From Chelydra serpentina (lineage: Eukaryota > Chordata > Testudines > Chelydridae), in the NCBI GenBank assembly GCA_037349315.1, contig JBAIAC010000024.1, forward strand, positions 33,281,501 through 33,345,500: DNA of 64,000 nt, in the 5' to 3' direction. Below the pieces are notes generated by a model. That model was not told the DNA's origin. It saw only the letters and a program-made list of their open reading frames with translations, and searched no databases. Numbering within the stretch: position 1 is the first letter of the stretch; each line of letters begins with the position of its first letter. This document shows, one piece after another, positions 24,001-37,694 of the stretch. A program made the translations under genes and the position numbers.

Positions 24001-26129
24001 AATTTAATGCAAAGTGGAATAAGATCTCTCTCAACAACTTATCAGAAAAGAAATAGAGACACTTAGAACATATTTAAATCTCCTAAATGGCTCTTTAATC
24101 ACAAGGGTAAAACAATCACCTATGCAGACAAAATGACAAGATAGCCAGTGCTGAGAAAGATGACTAAGGATATGATCAGCAGTGCCAGACCTATTTATGC
24201 CATGGCTCCAACATGTACAATAAATCCCAGGTGTATGGGGCTTCAAGTGATCTCAGCTGTAGTAGCACGCTCCAACCTATTGATATACATGGCACACATC
24301 ATATCAACATAGACACAGCTTTACAATTGAATGAATTGATTGCATTCAATAATTTTTCAAGATTTGCTCTGAACCTAGACATCTAATATAGGGACACATC
24401 CGAGAAGCATCTGTGAGCAAATAATTTCAGGATTCTGTTTCAAGTATCAATGTGATCAGAGATTAGAGCTACTTGAGCACTTCTGCTTGCCTTTATCAGT
24501 TGTTTGTAAAGGGAAGATTCCACCTCAGCCTCTGATTTAGAGTTTAGCCTCAGAGAGATTTCTGTTGAGACCTCAACAGTACAGCAGCTTCGGCTTGGTT
24601 CCTGAGCTCTGAAAAATGAGCTAACAGATTGCTTCAAAGATGTCAAAGTGCTGCTTGGGTCTGCTAAGTGAGATTTGTGCTAAAGTGGATAATGAACAAT
24701 GCAGTTTTGACTTGGTAGGGGGAACATCGCTCATTTCTAAAACTTCTGAAGAATTCAACCTCCTGTTTTCCCATGCTGACTCTGAGCAGGACTTACGAGC
24801 TGTTTTAGTGTAGACTAGCCTGGTGTATTTTCACTTTGAGCTGATTGCTTGAGGCAACATTTTCTGGCAGATCTTGCTTCCAGAGAAGTCTCGGTACCCC
24901 TGAGACTCCACAAATATTGAATGTAACTATCAGTGGGAGATGTCATCTGATCATGCTCTGGGCAGTGCTTGCATCTCCCCAGTTACTTCCCCTGTTGTCT
25001 GTAAAAAGATGACCCAGAAACAATATCAGAAAAGAAAAATCAGATACTGTACATAAAAAGAAACAGAGACTAAGAAAAAACCCCAAGCCTGTGAGATATA
25101 TAGCCTTGATGAGCATCAAAAAAAGCAGGATATAAGTGTAGAGATTTATTTTACTTTTACCTTTTGGAAATTCATTGAAATATAAATTGTTCTGACTTCT
25201 TGAGATGATTTCCTAACTTATTATCATAACCATTATTAACAATTATCCAAAAATCATTACTTAACAAAAAGCTTAAAAGTTAATTGTTTTAATATTTTTG
25301 GCAGCTACTGAAATTCAGTATTCAATTTCACTAAAAATCAAAGATAGCCAGCTAATTATTCTTACTGACACTGTCAGCCACAGAAAATACAGAACTCTGA
25401 AAAATCAGTCATCAGCAAATTAACAAGCTTGTGTCTACAATAAATCTAAATGCTATACTACAATAAAACAAGCAGTGACTGTTGTACTATTTTCTAATGT
25501 CTTGAAACTAAGTAACAACTCAGACTTAATCAATTACAAGTTGTGGCTTTAGTATTACCTCTAAAAATCTATTTGTATAGCTTGTATTAAAGTACTTGAT
25601 TAGCGTTCTAAAAAAACCCATACCTGTAACTCATTACCTAAAATATGGATAAGCAATAGAAAAAAAGTGAATATTTCATTATAATAACCTTGAGCAGATG
25701 CTCAAACGGGGACATTAATATGAGACTGGATTCTACTATCTTGATGCACAGAAAGAGGTTGCAGTATTAGTCTTTAGTGCGGTGGTGGAATGTGATGAAA
25801 GAGGACCATAAATATTGATATTAATTGCATATTTTGATCTATATCCCAAAATGTGATTTCTGTGCTTGAATTCTAAAATACCTTCTTATTACCTTTAGCG
25901 GGGAAGACTTTCGACTGGACAGCAAGGAATGAGAGAAGCCCAAACGCATATGTGGCAGAGTGGGAGGCTAGCTCCCAACCCCCTTCAGTTCTCTGCTTAG
26001 ACAATTGGCTGGTTTAAGGGGGATGGGGCCAGCTGACTGGCTACTGTGTGCCCCCCTTGCCTATCTGAGCTAAGCCTGGGCTTTGTAAATGCTGTCTTCC
26101 CCCCCTTTATAGCTGTAGATTAGGAGCTG

Positions 26130-26560
26130 TGCCACTTGGGATGATGCAGATCTGACGGATGGTCTGTTTTTAGTGGTCAGGAAGGAACTTTTCCTAATGG
26201 GCCATATCGGCATGTAGTCTGGTGGGTTTTTTCACCCTTCCCACAGACTTTCAACAGCAGAACTGGGTTAGAAGCAATAGCATTTGAGGTTTATATCATG
26301 CTGTTATGATTTCTGATTTGTCAAAACTTGTGGCTGGGGTCCAATTTAATGCCCCTCCCCAAAGTAAGCACATAAGAATGGCCCTACTGGGTCAGACCAA
26401 AGGTTCGTCTAGCCCAGTATCCTGTCTTCTGACAGTGGCCAGTGCCAGGTGCCCCAGAGGGAATGAACAGAACAGGTAATCATCAAGTGATTCATCCCCT
26501 GTCACCGATTCCCAGCTTCTGGCAAACAGAGGCTAGTATCTTGAAGAAACTTGTGGCCTG
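26130..26560. repeat. Unclassified interspersed repeats
   Basis: Positions 26365-26540 ('actgggtcagaccaaaggtt', 'tagcccagtatcctgtcttc', 'aacaggtaatcatcaagtga') match 57437-57575 closely. The upstream part, with 'ggtcaggaaggaacttttcc' and 'ggtgggttttttcacccttc', is a motif I associate with reptile retroposons. Class is not resolved. Confidence 0.6.
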
Positions 26561-27467
26561 CATTCAAACCCATGCACACATGTCAATTGTTCACCGGCTT
26601 GTCCTGGTCAATGGGGTCAGTCAGTTTCAACCTCTGCCCCAACAGTGGGGAAACTGTCATCAGACCAGTGATCACAACTCATTGAGACTGAATGGGTCTA
26701 ACCACCCAACAATGAAACAGCCATAATGGGAGTATTCTCCTGGATAGATCCTGATGGATACTCCTGCTGACTGGAAAAATACAGTGTGAATAATGTGGGT
26801 CGAAGAGAACCAGACTTTGGGCATCCTAAAGTTCTGGTGCCGCTGTGGGTCATCCCAGGTCTCCAACACTCTCCTGTCCCACAAGTCACTGCCAGTTGTC
26901 AGAAACCAAAAGCACTGAATGGAGCTGTTCTAGGAAAAGATCTACGTGGTGGGCCTGCTCAGTGTCAGCCACCTCTTTATATGGCACGCTTAGAGCCCTT
27001 TTTCTGTACCCCCCTTTGCACAGACACATTTGCAGCATCCTGTTTATATTCATCACCATGGGGATCGCAGCATTAGCCAAACTACTTCATGCTGCCTGCC
27101 TGACAGCACTTGCTTTGAAAACAGCGCTGGCTTGCAGACACAAGGAGGATGATAGGATGAAGAGGAATCATAGGAATTATTAGTTTGTCCCCAAATCCCA
27201 CAATTCCATCACATTCCCATCAGACTCCCACAATGCACAGCATGCAAAATCCCAGAATTCATACAGAACAGCAGCTAAGAAAACACACCATGGATATGTG
27301 ACCAGAATTCTGAGCATTAATTGCAAAACAGCGCTGTGGTGTGTGGCAGCTAAGATACGAGGCAACATTTACTTGATCACAGAATAACAATGAGGTGTGT
27401 ACAACTGGCTTGTGCAACACTTGTTGCGAATCACTTAATGCGGTTAAACAAAACTCACACAGGCAAG

Positions 27468-28442
27468 CAGGGCCAGCCTTATGGAAAATGACACCCTGGG
27501 TGAACTTGCATTTTGGTGCCCTGACCCCTGTGAGCGTGGCACTCCCCCATTGCCCCAGGCCCCCATGGGCTCCCCACCCTCCCTTCCCCCCTAATCCTTG
27601 CACTGTGCCCACTTCATCCCGCCTGCTCCCGCTCCTGCACCCCTAATCCTTACACCCCCTTCACTCCCAACCTCTGCCTCCCTCCTGCGCCTTAATCCCT
27701 ACACTGCCACTTTCACTCCTAATCCCTGCACCTCCCTCCTGTGTCCCTAACCTGTGCACTATATGTCCCCTCACCCCAACACCTGCCCCCTCCTCTGCCC
27801 CAACTCCTGCACTGTGCCCCCTTCACCCCAATCCCTGCACCTTTCACGCCTACCCCCTGCACCTCCCTCCTGAGCCCCTAACCCCTGCAGTGTCCCCTTC
27901 ATCCCAATCCCTGCCCCCTAACACTGCACTGTGCATACCCGCTTCACCCCAACCCCGGCCTCCCACACCCCTGCACTATGCCCCCCTTCACTCCTACCCC
28001 CTGCACCTCTCTCCTGAATCCCTAACCCCTGAACTGTGCCCCCTTTGCCCCAACCTTGTATCGGGTACACAGGTGGGGAGAGGGGGACACCCCACCATCA
28101 GTCCCGCTCCCCCCCACAGAGCAGACAGGACGATGCTCCCAGTCTGGAGTGGCCAGGGGTGACTCCAGGAGGAATGGGCTGCGGGAGGGGGCAGGAACAG
28201 CAGCGGCTGCACACGTGGAGCAGGCTGGTGGAGAGGCACCCCTGCTCCAGAGGAGTCACCTGGTTCGGACGGTTGGTCATCCAACTGCCCCCTGTAGCTC
28301 GGGTCTCTCTCCTTCCCCCACGCTGCTGCTCGCCTGCCGTGCCGCCTCTGTCAGCCCAGCTGGCTCTTGGCAGCAGGACAGGTGGGAATCCAAACCCTTC
28401 GCACGGACCCCCTTGGGCAGGCCGCCCCAAAGGCCGGCCCTG
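27468..28442. mobile_element. Large non-autonomous hAT element with C-rich satellite
   Basis: This is a 975-bp element with inverted ends CAGGGCCAGCCTTA and, reversed, CAGGGCCGGCCTTT. It is flanked by the perfect 8-bp duplication CAGGCAAG at 27460-27467 and 28443-28450. About 27560-28060 is a degenerate tandem array around 'cccctgcacctccctcctg', 'ccctaacccctgca' and similar. The right third is GC-rich and gives overlapping frames of up to 200 codons on both strands with low-complexity composition. None shows a transposase motif. Confidence 0.92.
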
Positions 28443-28544
28443 CAGGCAAGTGAGGAAGAACAATAGAACATGCTGTGATGACAGAGGGGTTGGGGAGGGA
28501 GTCACAGGAGGATATGAGCTTGCTAGGCAGAATGTAATGCCCTA

Positions 28545-28667
28545 TAGCTGTAGCCATGTCGATCCTGAAGAAGAGTGCTACGTGGCTCAAAAGCTTCTCT
28601 CTCTCTCTCTCTCTCTTCAACAGAAGTTGGTCCAATAAAAATATTACCTCACCCACCTTGTCTCCAT
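28545..28667 (+). mobile_element. Penelope-like terminus, third family
   Basis: It shows a hammerhead-like order: CTGAAGA (28565-28571), A, GAG (28573-28575) pairing with CTC (28586-28588), AAAA in place of GAAA, then GC. The tail has 'acagaagttggtccaataaa' and 'attacctcacccaccttgtc'. A (CT)n run at 28596-28616 lies within. Assignment to Penelope-like elements is by analogy with the other termini here. Confidence 0.45.
28596..28616. repeat. (CT)n microsatellite
   Basis: A CT run lies directly after the hairpin region of the Penelope-like terminus. Confidence 0.95.
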
Positions 28668-31600
28668 CAGAATGCAAGTTGGTTCTGTTCCTTTCCTGTA
28701 ATTTAAAAGGAAACCCTATCTAACATAGCTTGTAGTTAAGAGTAAAGTCAGATGTGACTCACTATGAGTGGAGGATGTTTATTATTTTAAAATCTTTTTT
28801 CTCTAATATTCTATTCCAATTGCTTTGTTGTAATAAGGCTGCTGGTGAATAGCACTGGCCATAGGTTGTTGGAGGGATGAAACACAGGTGTTTGAAACCC
28901 AGCTGGATCTGAGGGAGATAAGCAATTGCTACATACAGGGCAGAGTAGGACTCTGGTCTAAGTTAGCATAGTCATGAGATTCCACCCGGAGACTGTTACA
29001 GATAAGACTAACACTTGATAGACCAGAAAGGGGAGAGAGAAGCAGCTAGCTCTGTAACAGTGACAAGCAGATAATTGGAACAGTAACTGATTAGCAATGA
29101 GAAACAGTATTCTTTAAGGATAAGTTCCAAGAATCCAAAATTTAATGGTCAACAAATAGATGTGGAAATTAGAGGAAAAAGACAAACTGAAGAGCTATAA
29201 TATCAGAAAATTAAACATCAAAATTCATACTTAAAACCCCCCCAAAGAGGCAACTATTTATGTAAGAAAATACTTCATGTATTAGCAAAGCTCCTGTCAT
29301 CAACTCTGGACACCTGTACCAGGCTCATTTATTGCCTAATTAAATATTAACACATCTTGATCCAATCTATGGCATAATTTTAATTACTGTTTTCTCTTAG
29401 GAAAGCCATATAATCAATGTTTTTATAGCTGTTCCTAGAGGCTGTTTTGTAAAACCCCATTAGTAAATTGTGATCCATCACTAAAATATTTTCCTCCAGA
29501 TTGCTATTAGTAAATCAAGTCCATTCCATTATACTGGGAGAGGGCGGGGAGACTTTCTATTTTAGGAGAAGCAAAACTTTGTTTCTTTAATAATCTAAAT
29601 TAGAAATTTGAGAGAAAAAAAAAGCACAACCCTTGTTAAAATCCTAGCACATAAAGAATCAATGTTGGGGATTTACAGACACTAAAACATGACCAATTAT
29701 TTATTTTAAATATGTAAATAATCCAAAATATGTTTATTGCTGGATGAAGGAATTAAACAGAGAATCAGCATTACCTTCTGAGCATATATTTATTTAAATT
29801 TTCTGCTGGGGATGACTTGCAAATATCAAAGCATGTTTCATAGTTACCTGCAGCATTTTCTCTTTCCACCAAGGATTAAGAATGTTTACATTCTATAAAC
29901 ATAGATTAGCATCATTACATATTTAGGGTGAGAAACCTGAGTAAAATATATAAATTCAGTTGGGAATAAATTTAAATTGGCATGTGCTTAATTTCAGTAC
30001 ACGCTTAACCAGATCCAGTTACAGAGCATGAGGTCTTGATTTGACTTTGGGAAGGTGGGAGGGCCTGGTGTAGTAGAAGAAATATTTTTCCATGTTCCCA
30101 TGATAAGTTAGTATAAGTGCTATTCACTAAACTTCCAATTTGATAACACAAGATTTTCAATTATCTTTATTTGTTTTAAACACATTTCTTCTCTCCTTAG
30201 GCAAAATTCCTATTGAGGCCAAAGGGAGTTTTGCCTGGGAAAGGACTGCAAGACTGGGCCATTTACCAGTACTGTTCTTTGAATCTGATTACCTACAGTG
30301 CTGCATATTTAACATAATTGTGGAAAATATAAACCATGAAAATGTCAATCCCAGCTAATTTGATTCTTGATCCTAATCCAGCACTTCTACATTCTGTAAG
30401 AGATTCAAACCATTTTAATTCAATACTTGCTGTTACAGAGGATCTTTATTATAGATTTTGATCTTGGCTAGAAGCCTCATCTACTTAAAAGTCCATTAAA
30501 TAAAGCTATGTTTTCCCTTATGTATTGGCTATCGCAATATGCACAGTCAAAAACCAGTACTGCCCACAAAATGGCCTGTTTTTATTTTGTTTTAATAATG
30601 ATGTAAAAATGAAAACAGTTGACATAACAATCACAGTAGATTCAATCTAACATAATAAGTCAATAATTAGTTACCAGAAGAGATAAAATTAAGACACAGT
30701 TTATGTGAAAGATAAAGACTCTTTTGTTGTTATTTTTGTATGAAGCAATTTGTAAAAGCTTTTAAATCATATTTCACGCACTTTGAAATAAATGAACGTT
30801 CTAACTGTAATCGTTGTTCTCCTAATAACCGTAACATGGACTCTTAATCACTCATCGGCTTGAAAAGAGGATTATGGGGGCAAAATCAGCCCTCACCTAT
30901 ATGGCTAGAGGCGCACAAGACAGTGGAATCGGTGCAGCTCTGCTGCACAAAGTAGGGGCAGGGTGTGTGGTAGCCGCACAGGATGTGTGTACCACCCGCA
31001 GTGCGTAGAGTCTAGCTCTGCGGAAGATGGCTGAGGGTGGATGGGTTAACCAGGGGAAGGCGGTGCCTAGCTAGCCAGCTCCCTCCTCTCTCCCGGTGCC
31101 TAAGGAACTTTAGGACCCAGGAGGGCTCTGCCGTCTGGGGTGCAGGATTCCTTTTCTCAGTCTCAGTGCAGATATATCCTGAATGCTGGGCTGAAACTGG
31201 TTCCCCAGATTTGGCAATTAATACATAAATCAACCTTGTTTGCACATTTTTAATGCAAGTATAAGATGGGAATCTATATACATAGGTGTTGAAAGATACT
31301 GGAATATAGACACAGAGGAATGTCTATGCAAAATGCGAGCCCAGATTCTCAGCTTCATCTAACATCCACTGGTCACAAAGGAGGTGCTTGGGTTCCCTGA
31401 TCCTAATCCCAGACGGTTTTCTTCTAACTCAGCCCCCACGGTATTTTAGGGTATTCTTAAGACTTTTGTAGACTATGCCAACCGGCTGTTGCCCTGAGCT
31501 ACTGGGAACCCATCAAGGGCCACTCAGGTCCCACACCCCAATTCACTCCTCTATACCAATGGTACAGGAAACAGCTACATCAGCAGAGAATTCCCCAGAT

Positions 31601-34600
31601 GAAATCCTGGCTCTATTGTAGTCAATGGTAAAACTCCCATGGATTTTAAGGGGGTTAAGATTTCACTAACCCCATGACTGCAAAATCTCCAGATCAGCCA
31701 GGTTCACAGCTCTTTTGTTTCAGTCCAGCACAAAGGGCTTTAAATGTGCAGGGAATCTGGACCTTTACGTATTTGGTGAAAAAGAGGATGCCCAGTTCAA
31801 TATTCAGTTCTTTATAAAGAAACTCTTGCTAAGTTTTTCCATATATCGTTATCATTTTAATGAACACTTCTTTAGTTGCTTTACTGCATATATGTCTTAT
31901 ATTCCATGAGACTGATTTTAAAAGCTTAGATGAGAGTTATACTAACAAAACATGTCTTTTACTCCTACGTACGCTTTTAAAATATCTACCTATATAAATT
32001 TACTGAAAATTGAATTATTCTAAGACAATGATGTCACGATTTCAAAAAAAATTAGGCCAATTTTGATCCTCAGTGCATGGCGTATTAGAACAGGATATAA
32101 GCAAGAGAGTGGGATTCCAAGCATAACTCTCCATAGAGCACTGGTCAAGGAAGTGGATATAACCTGGCTGACAAAAGTGTGGCTCCCAGCACACTTGGTC
32201 TGCTACCTTGGGAGCAAGGTCTGGCTCCTGCCCCAACTACATTTATTTTGATCAAGAGCACACAAAAGAGGTTGCATTCTTCTCCAATCTCTACCTGCCT
32301 TAGCCGTATTTCCCTGAGCCACATGAGAGCTTACACTGCCATTTGAGTCATAGTTTACTTTAAACTAAAAATGATTTTTGTAGACTGTTGTGCCAAGTGG
32401 TGAAGTTATATTTTTCCCAAGAACAGCACTAGGTAAATTCTTTAGTCAGCAATCATGGCACCTCTGGAGTTATCACTGGGTCTGTAAGCCAGTCAGGCAT
32501 TTAATGGTCACAGTAGCTTTAGGTCACATCCTTCTGTGAATCATCTTTGTGTATTCAAAGTACATATATGCTGAAACTGAGATTCCAAATTTCAGAACTT
32601 GTTTTGAAATTACTTTAATATAATAACCACTTTTTGTACTGCACTTATACAACCCACTACCACCTTTGAGAAGAAAAAGACCTCACTTTTTATTTTAAAT
32701 GTGTGTCATCCTATTACTTTGTGATAATTTGTATCACAAAGATGATGCCACACGTACCTAATTGGGCCCAGTCCTGCAATCAATCCATATTGAAAACTCC
32801 CCTTAACTTCCATATGCATTTCATACATGAAATGATTGCAAGATCAGACCCCTTGTGAAGTAATATACTTTTTTAAAAGTAGCTTTTTTTCCCAGAAGTA
32901 GAAGCATGCTGAGAATAGCAAACTACCTTCACAGTACACACACTGCTATCAGTAATCTTGGTCCTTGTCAAAATATTTCCTATACAAATGTAAGTGCTGA
33001 CTATTTGAGATACTTAAAAAAAGGACTTTTATATCTCTCTGCTGCCATTCTACTCCATGTTAATATAACACAAATTGTTTGTGAGTATACATGTACATCT
33101 GCATTAAACAAAAACAAAAAAACCCCACCACCACCAGAATCTATACCATAAACTCATATTCTCTTCATTAGATATCACTCTGAATATTTAACCAACTATA
33201 TGGATAACAGAGCATTTTTCTGTTCTAAATAATCAATCCTAGCAAGACTCGCTTTCTTTTTTAAGCAAAGATAAGTTACCAAATTAAAAATAAATGAGCT
33301 ATTTTTTGTCAGTTGATTGGACATTGAGTACACATAATAAATCACCAGAAGTTTTATATGCTAGTCTATGTGCTATCCTCAAGCAGCACTTGTATCTATT
33401 GCTTGTGTGAATAAGAAGACAATAAAATATTTCATCATCTGATCATCAGAAGAAACTCAAAAGACTGAAATGTCTTTGAAGTACACAGGCATTTGTATAT
33501 CAAATTACCCCTGAAAGCCCCCCCAACCAGAGTAACTCTTGCACAATCCATTTAAAATACAGCTTCAATATTCAAAAAAATCAATAATTTAAACCACAGG
33601 TTGAACATTTTTACTGCTTCCACTGCAGACTGTCATTTTTCGAAATGAAAATGCTAATGGCACCAAAGGGGAAAGCTCCAGTCAGAAGAGATGCATGAAT
33701 GCAAGCATGGATTGGCTAAAAATAATGGTTTGGTCTCTTCCCATCCCCCAATCACCCATCTAGGACAAAACATCTTAAAATCAACAACTTTCATTTTAAC
33801 ACTTATAAGAAATGTGTTTTGTTGTACATGATATTTTTGCCTATGACCAGTTAAATATATAAAGACATTTCATAGTAAACATGAATTCTGAATGTGAGTA
33901 ATACATTTGAAGTCATATTATTAAGTTGCATTATTTATGCATGATCTCTAATGTTAACATCTGAAAACATTGGCTAGACCACTGGTGAGCACTTTTCCTG
34001 TGTATAGTAAAGTCTGCATGAAGCAGTTGAAAGTATGCATTATAAATACACAGCAATCCAATGCATGCTGCATAAACGCATGTGACCTATGATGGTTGCT
34101 TTGCAAAGTGTGTGTGACCCAATACTCGTTATATGAAATCTGCATGACCGAGATGAGTATGGCCACTATGAAAGAAATTGAGCAAAAATCAGATTGAGTG
34201 GGTAAATGAAACAGGTATGTCCAAACCAGGAAGAACTGAAAGAGAGAGCCACATTAGGGATAAGGGGTCTAGAATAGGAGGGAGCAAAGCAACTTGTAGA
34301 GATTGTCTGATAATAAAGGAGGTTCATCCCTTGTATGGATTGCAAGGTCAGATATAGTCTGTGCATAGCCTGAAAAGTGACTGCTGCTATTGGGCAATTC
34401 TTCATCATTATTAGACACCTAAGGAAATTCCAAGGGACAAACTTTGTTAGTTGGATTAGAGAAATAATCTATTACTTTCTCAACCAAAAGTATCTCCAAG
34501 AGAAAGCTATGTTATCAATATATTCAAGGGTTAGCCTGGAAATTCCAAGTTCATTTTGGAGAACTCATGACACATTTAACAGTAAACAGATAACCAGCTA

Positions 34601-34754
34601 CAGTCATCTAAACAATTTAACTTTTTCTTTTAGCACTGCCATCCCGAACATTCATAACTCCATTGATAACCTTATCCAACCATGACACAAATTAATCTAC
34701 CCAGTGACCATAACCAATAATTAATTTAAATCTCAAAATGATAAACTGCTTCAA

Positions 34755-34939
34755 ACTAGAAAAAAACCCAGAACTTTTCATTTAGAAAATGTCAGAACTA
34801 TTTTGAAATTTTCTTTGAAAAAATACTGAAATGGGAAATTGATCAAAACCAGCCCTTTCCCACCAACACTTTTGATTTTGACAAATCAGCATTTAAGAGT
34901 GAATAAATGTTCTGCCAAAAGATTCTTGACCAGCTCTAT
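34755..34939. mobile_element. AT-rich MITE fragment
   Basis: It ends 'tcttgaccagctct', the inverse of the 'agagttggttgg' end at 23440, after runs such as 'tttgaaattttctttgaaa'. The left terminus is not clear. Confidence 0.45.
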
Positions 34940-35381
34940 TGAATATTGTATTCTCAAATCAGAGTGGTTGCGTCGACTCCAGCCTTTATCATAGCCAGAC
35001 ATAGCCAATGAAAAAGGTGTATTTTTATAATTTGTGAATGGACAAATAATATATTGAGGGCAGTCATTACCTCTGGTCCCAAAGACTCCATGTACAAGTC
35101 ATAAGATACAGAGCTGGAGTATATACAAACCTCCTTGGCAGAGATCATGACACCTCTATAGAAAGAACAAATTTTACCATGATGACAGAGCATTACTTTG
35201 AGTATTGAAAACTTGTGACTAGGAAAACAGTTATAAAATTGAATGAAAAGTTATTGATGTTGCAAGGGCAGAGTTAAGGTTGCTGTGTAAACATAGCTTT
35301 GCATTTGCATGATTTTAATTGTTGAGGGATTTTTTTAAATTAAGCTTTACTTGGAATTTGCAGGTTATAGTTGCTTTATAG

Positions 35382-35540
35382 TTTCATAGAATTTATGGCC
35401 AGAAGGGATCATGAGACTATCTAGATCATCTAGTGTGACCGCCATTAAATTCCACTCAGTTACCTCTATGTTCAGACTGATAACTTGGATTAGACTAAAT
35501 TATTTCAGTCCTTGTTTTTCCTGAGAAATCAATAAAATTC
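35382..35540 (-). mobile_element. CR1-like LINE 3' end fragment, minus strand
   Basis: The plus strand shows 'tttcatagaatttatggcca', 'gaagggatcatgagactatc' and 'tcatctagtgtgaccgccat'. This is the reverse-complement 3' end typical of reptile CR1-type elements, well diverged. Confidence 0.55.
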
Positions 35541-36300
35541 TAAATGATATTTTGGTTGAAATAATGATAGATTTGTTTAATCTTAGCTCCAGGTACATGA
35601 ATTTCCCCCCCTGGGAATAAGTAATGTAATATTTATGTCCTTTATGAAATATGAAATGCATGTACAAAATTCAGATGTGGACTCCAATATTCTGCTCTCC
35701 CTGATGTCCAGAACTCCTGTGGACATCAGTGAGAGATCTATGAATGTAGAACAGTTCATCACAGGTAAAATACGCCATGAGAATCAGAGAGGAGAATTTT
35801 TTTAATTGAGATTTGTATTTAACTGCATACAAGAATGCCCATTTCAGATTCTGGGCACCCATGACAAACTCTTAAAAGTACAATTCATGCATAATAGAGT
35901 CATCAATTGACCTACTAAAAGCACTACCCTTTGCAGCAACTAAATATAATAATAAATCCCATCAGCAAAACCCCCACCAGAATCCCAACATCACCCTTTT
36001 CCAAACCCCATGAGAACTAAGGAAAAAAGGTGAACCTTTCAGCATGTTCTGAAGATTAACATACTCAGGTTGTTATGGACCAAAGTGAAGGAATAAAAGC
36101 TCTGAAGGTGTGGGGCCATCTTGTAAATTCCCTCCAGCAGGTCCCTTCTCTGTGCATCTGTGGAACTTTAGCACTCTGCATCCACTGACCACAACGGTGG
36201 CGATAAGGAGAAAGACGGTCTCTAGATAAGCAAGCTATTTAGGGTTTCTAGGTAAAACTAAAATAAAACTGCAAAATCAGCCTGGAAACCAGTAGGAGGC

Positions 36301-37039
36301 TGTTGAGATGAGTTCCTGTCTGCTTCCTGTAAAACTTGCCCATACCGGTATTGCCCTGGCCACTTCTTTTGTCATTCAGTGTTGCACACATTCTAAAGCA
36401 ATATGCATTTCCTCACCTTTTGGGGGCGAAGCCAGACTTTGAGGCACCTGCTCCCCTACTTGGTGTTAACTTTGCTTGTGCCAATCAGAAACAAACACAA
36501 ACAGGTTTTGGGCCCCGTCCCCTATGACACTTCTATGATGTCATAATTGGTACTTTATGGGCCTGCCTGCCATGTGCAGGCAGGAAGAGGAGAAAGAAAA
36601 ACGAATCCTGTGTATCCCGTGTACACCCGTAACCGAGCCTGATCACCTCGAAGCCTCTCTCTCAGCTCACGTGTTTCAAACAGAGTTTCTACGTTTGCAG
36701 GTCGTTATGCGTTGGTTTGTATTTGTGCGTATCAGTTATTACTAAATGCTGCATCTTTGTTTATAAATATTGTTAGTAGATATTTTAGTCATTGTGTGTT
36801 TTAAGTTTCATTAACTCTATTAGCTAATCTAACGCTGCTCCCTTACCCCTTGTAATTATCCCCAATAAAACTTTAAATTGATTAATTTTAGTTGTGTGTG
36901 TGTGTGTGCGTGTCTGCAGTTTGCATCGTGACCCATATTCTCCTTGCATCCCTTACCAATATAGTCTATTGCCACGTGCAGCCTAGTAAATAACAGGCCT
37001 GCATTTTCTTTCGCCCCTGCGTGCCCGTGGCAATCCACA
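36301..37039 (+). repeat. Retroviral LTR (single)
   Basis: It begins TGTTGAG and ends AATCCACA, with the TG...CA ends expected of an LTR. CCAAT is at about 36480. A weak TATA-like stretch with 'gatgtcataattggtacttt' lies near 36540. A polyadenylation signal AATAAA is at 36865-36870, followed by a GT run near 36895-36910. The sequence TGGCGTCACGAACAGGAT immediately after (37040-37057) begins TGG as a tRNA primer site should. I did not identify the tRNA. Confidence 0.75.
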
Positions 37040-37055
37040 TGGCGTCACGAACAGG

Positions 37056-37694
37056 ATGCAAGGGAGTTGGATCAGCCAAAATTCGACTGATCCAAAAATA
37101 GAATGGATCTGTTCCCTTGGCTCGGGTAAAACTCTAAAAGGCTATACTGTACCATTAACCCTGGCAGATACGGGATGCCTCCTTCGGTGCCACCCAAGCT
37201 TTAGGTGTCAGCCAGCTGATTGTTCCCTACAGCCTCAGTGCACGGAGACTGTGGAGAACCTCGGTGCTGCAGATCCCTCTCAGCTTTGGAGAGAGTGTAG
37301 CCGCATTGTTAGAAAATCCGGAGGTACCGTTTCCAAATTGATTCCCCCACCTTGGGTAATACCTGCTGATCCGGCACACAAATTATTATGCCAGATGATA
37401 AAAGAATTAGATTGAATTAAGAAAACCAAAAAATTGCGACCCGATGAATATAAATCTGAGGATGTTTCCACCGTTCTGTTTAGCATGATATGCAAGGCCC
37501 TCGATCTGTGCTCTGTCCTCCATGGGGGCACAATGTTTGCAGCCAAACAGGCAGCCCCAGGCTCTCCTAAAGATGATAATGAGGAGAAGACAGAAAAGGT
37601 AGAGCCCATCACTACCTCTCCGCCAGCAAAACCCCCACCAGAATCCCAACATCACCCTTTTCCAAACCCCATGAGAACTAAGGAAAAAAGGTGA
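37056..37694 (+). pseudogene. gag-like retroviral reading frame, defective
   Basis: A single frame runs from just after the primer-binding site to a stop at 37692-37694, broken by one in-frame TGA at 37413-37415. The C-terminal part is acidic and then proline-rich (PPAKPPPESQHHP), which is common in Gag. Assignment to gag rests mainly on position after the LTR and leader. I recognise no capsid or zinc-knuckle motif. No intact protein is expected. Confidence 0.5.

Noticed and set aside
27890..28677. Overlapping frames of up to 200 codons on both strands, proline-rich
   Set aside because: They arise from the C-rich array and GC-rich interior of the hAT element at 27468-28442; no transposase motifs.
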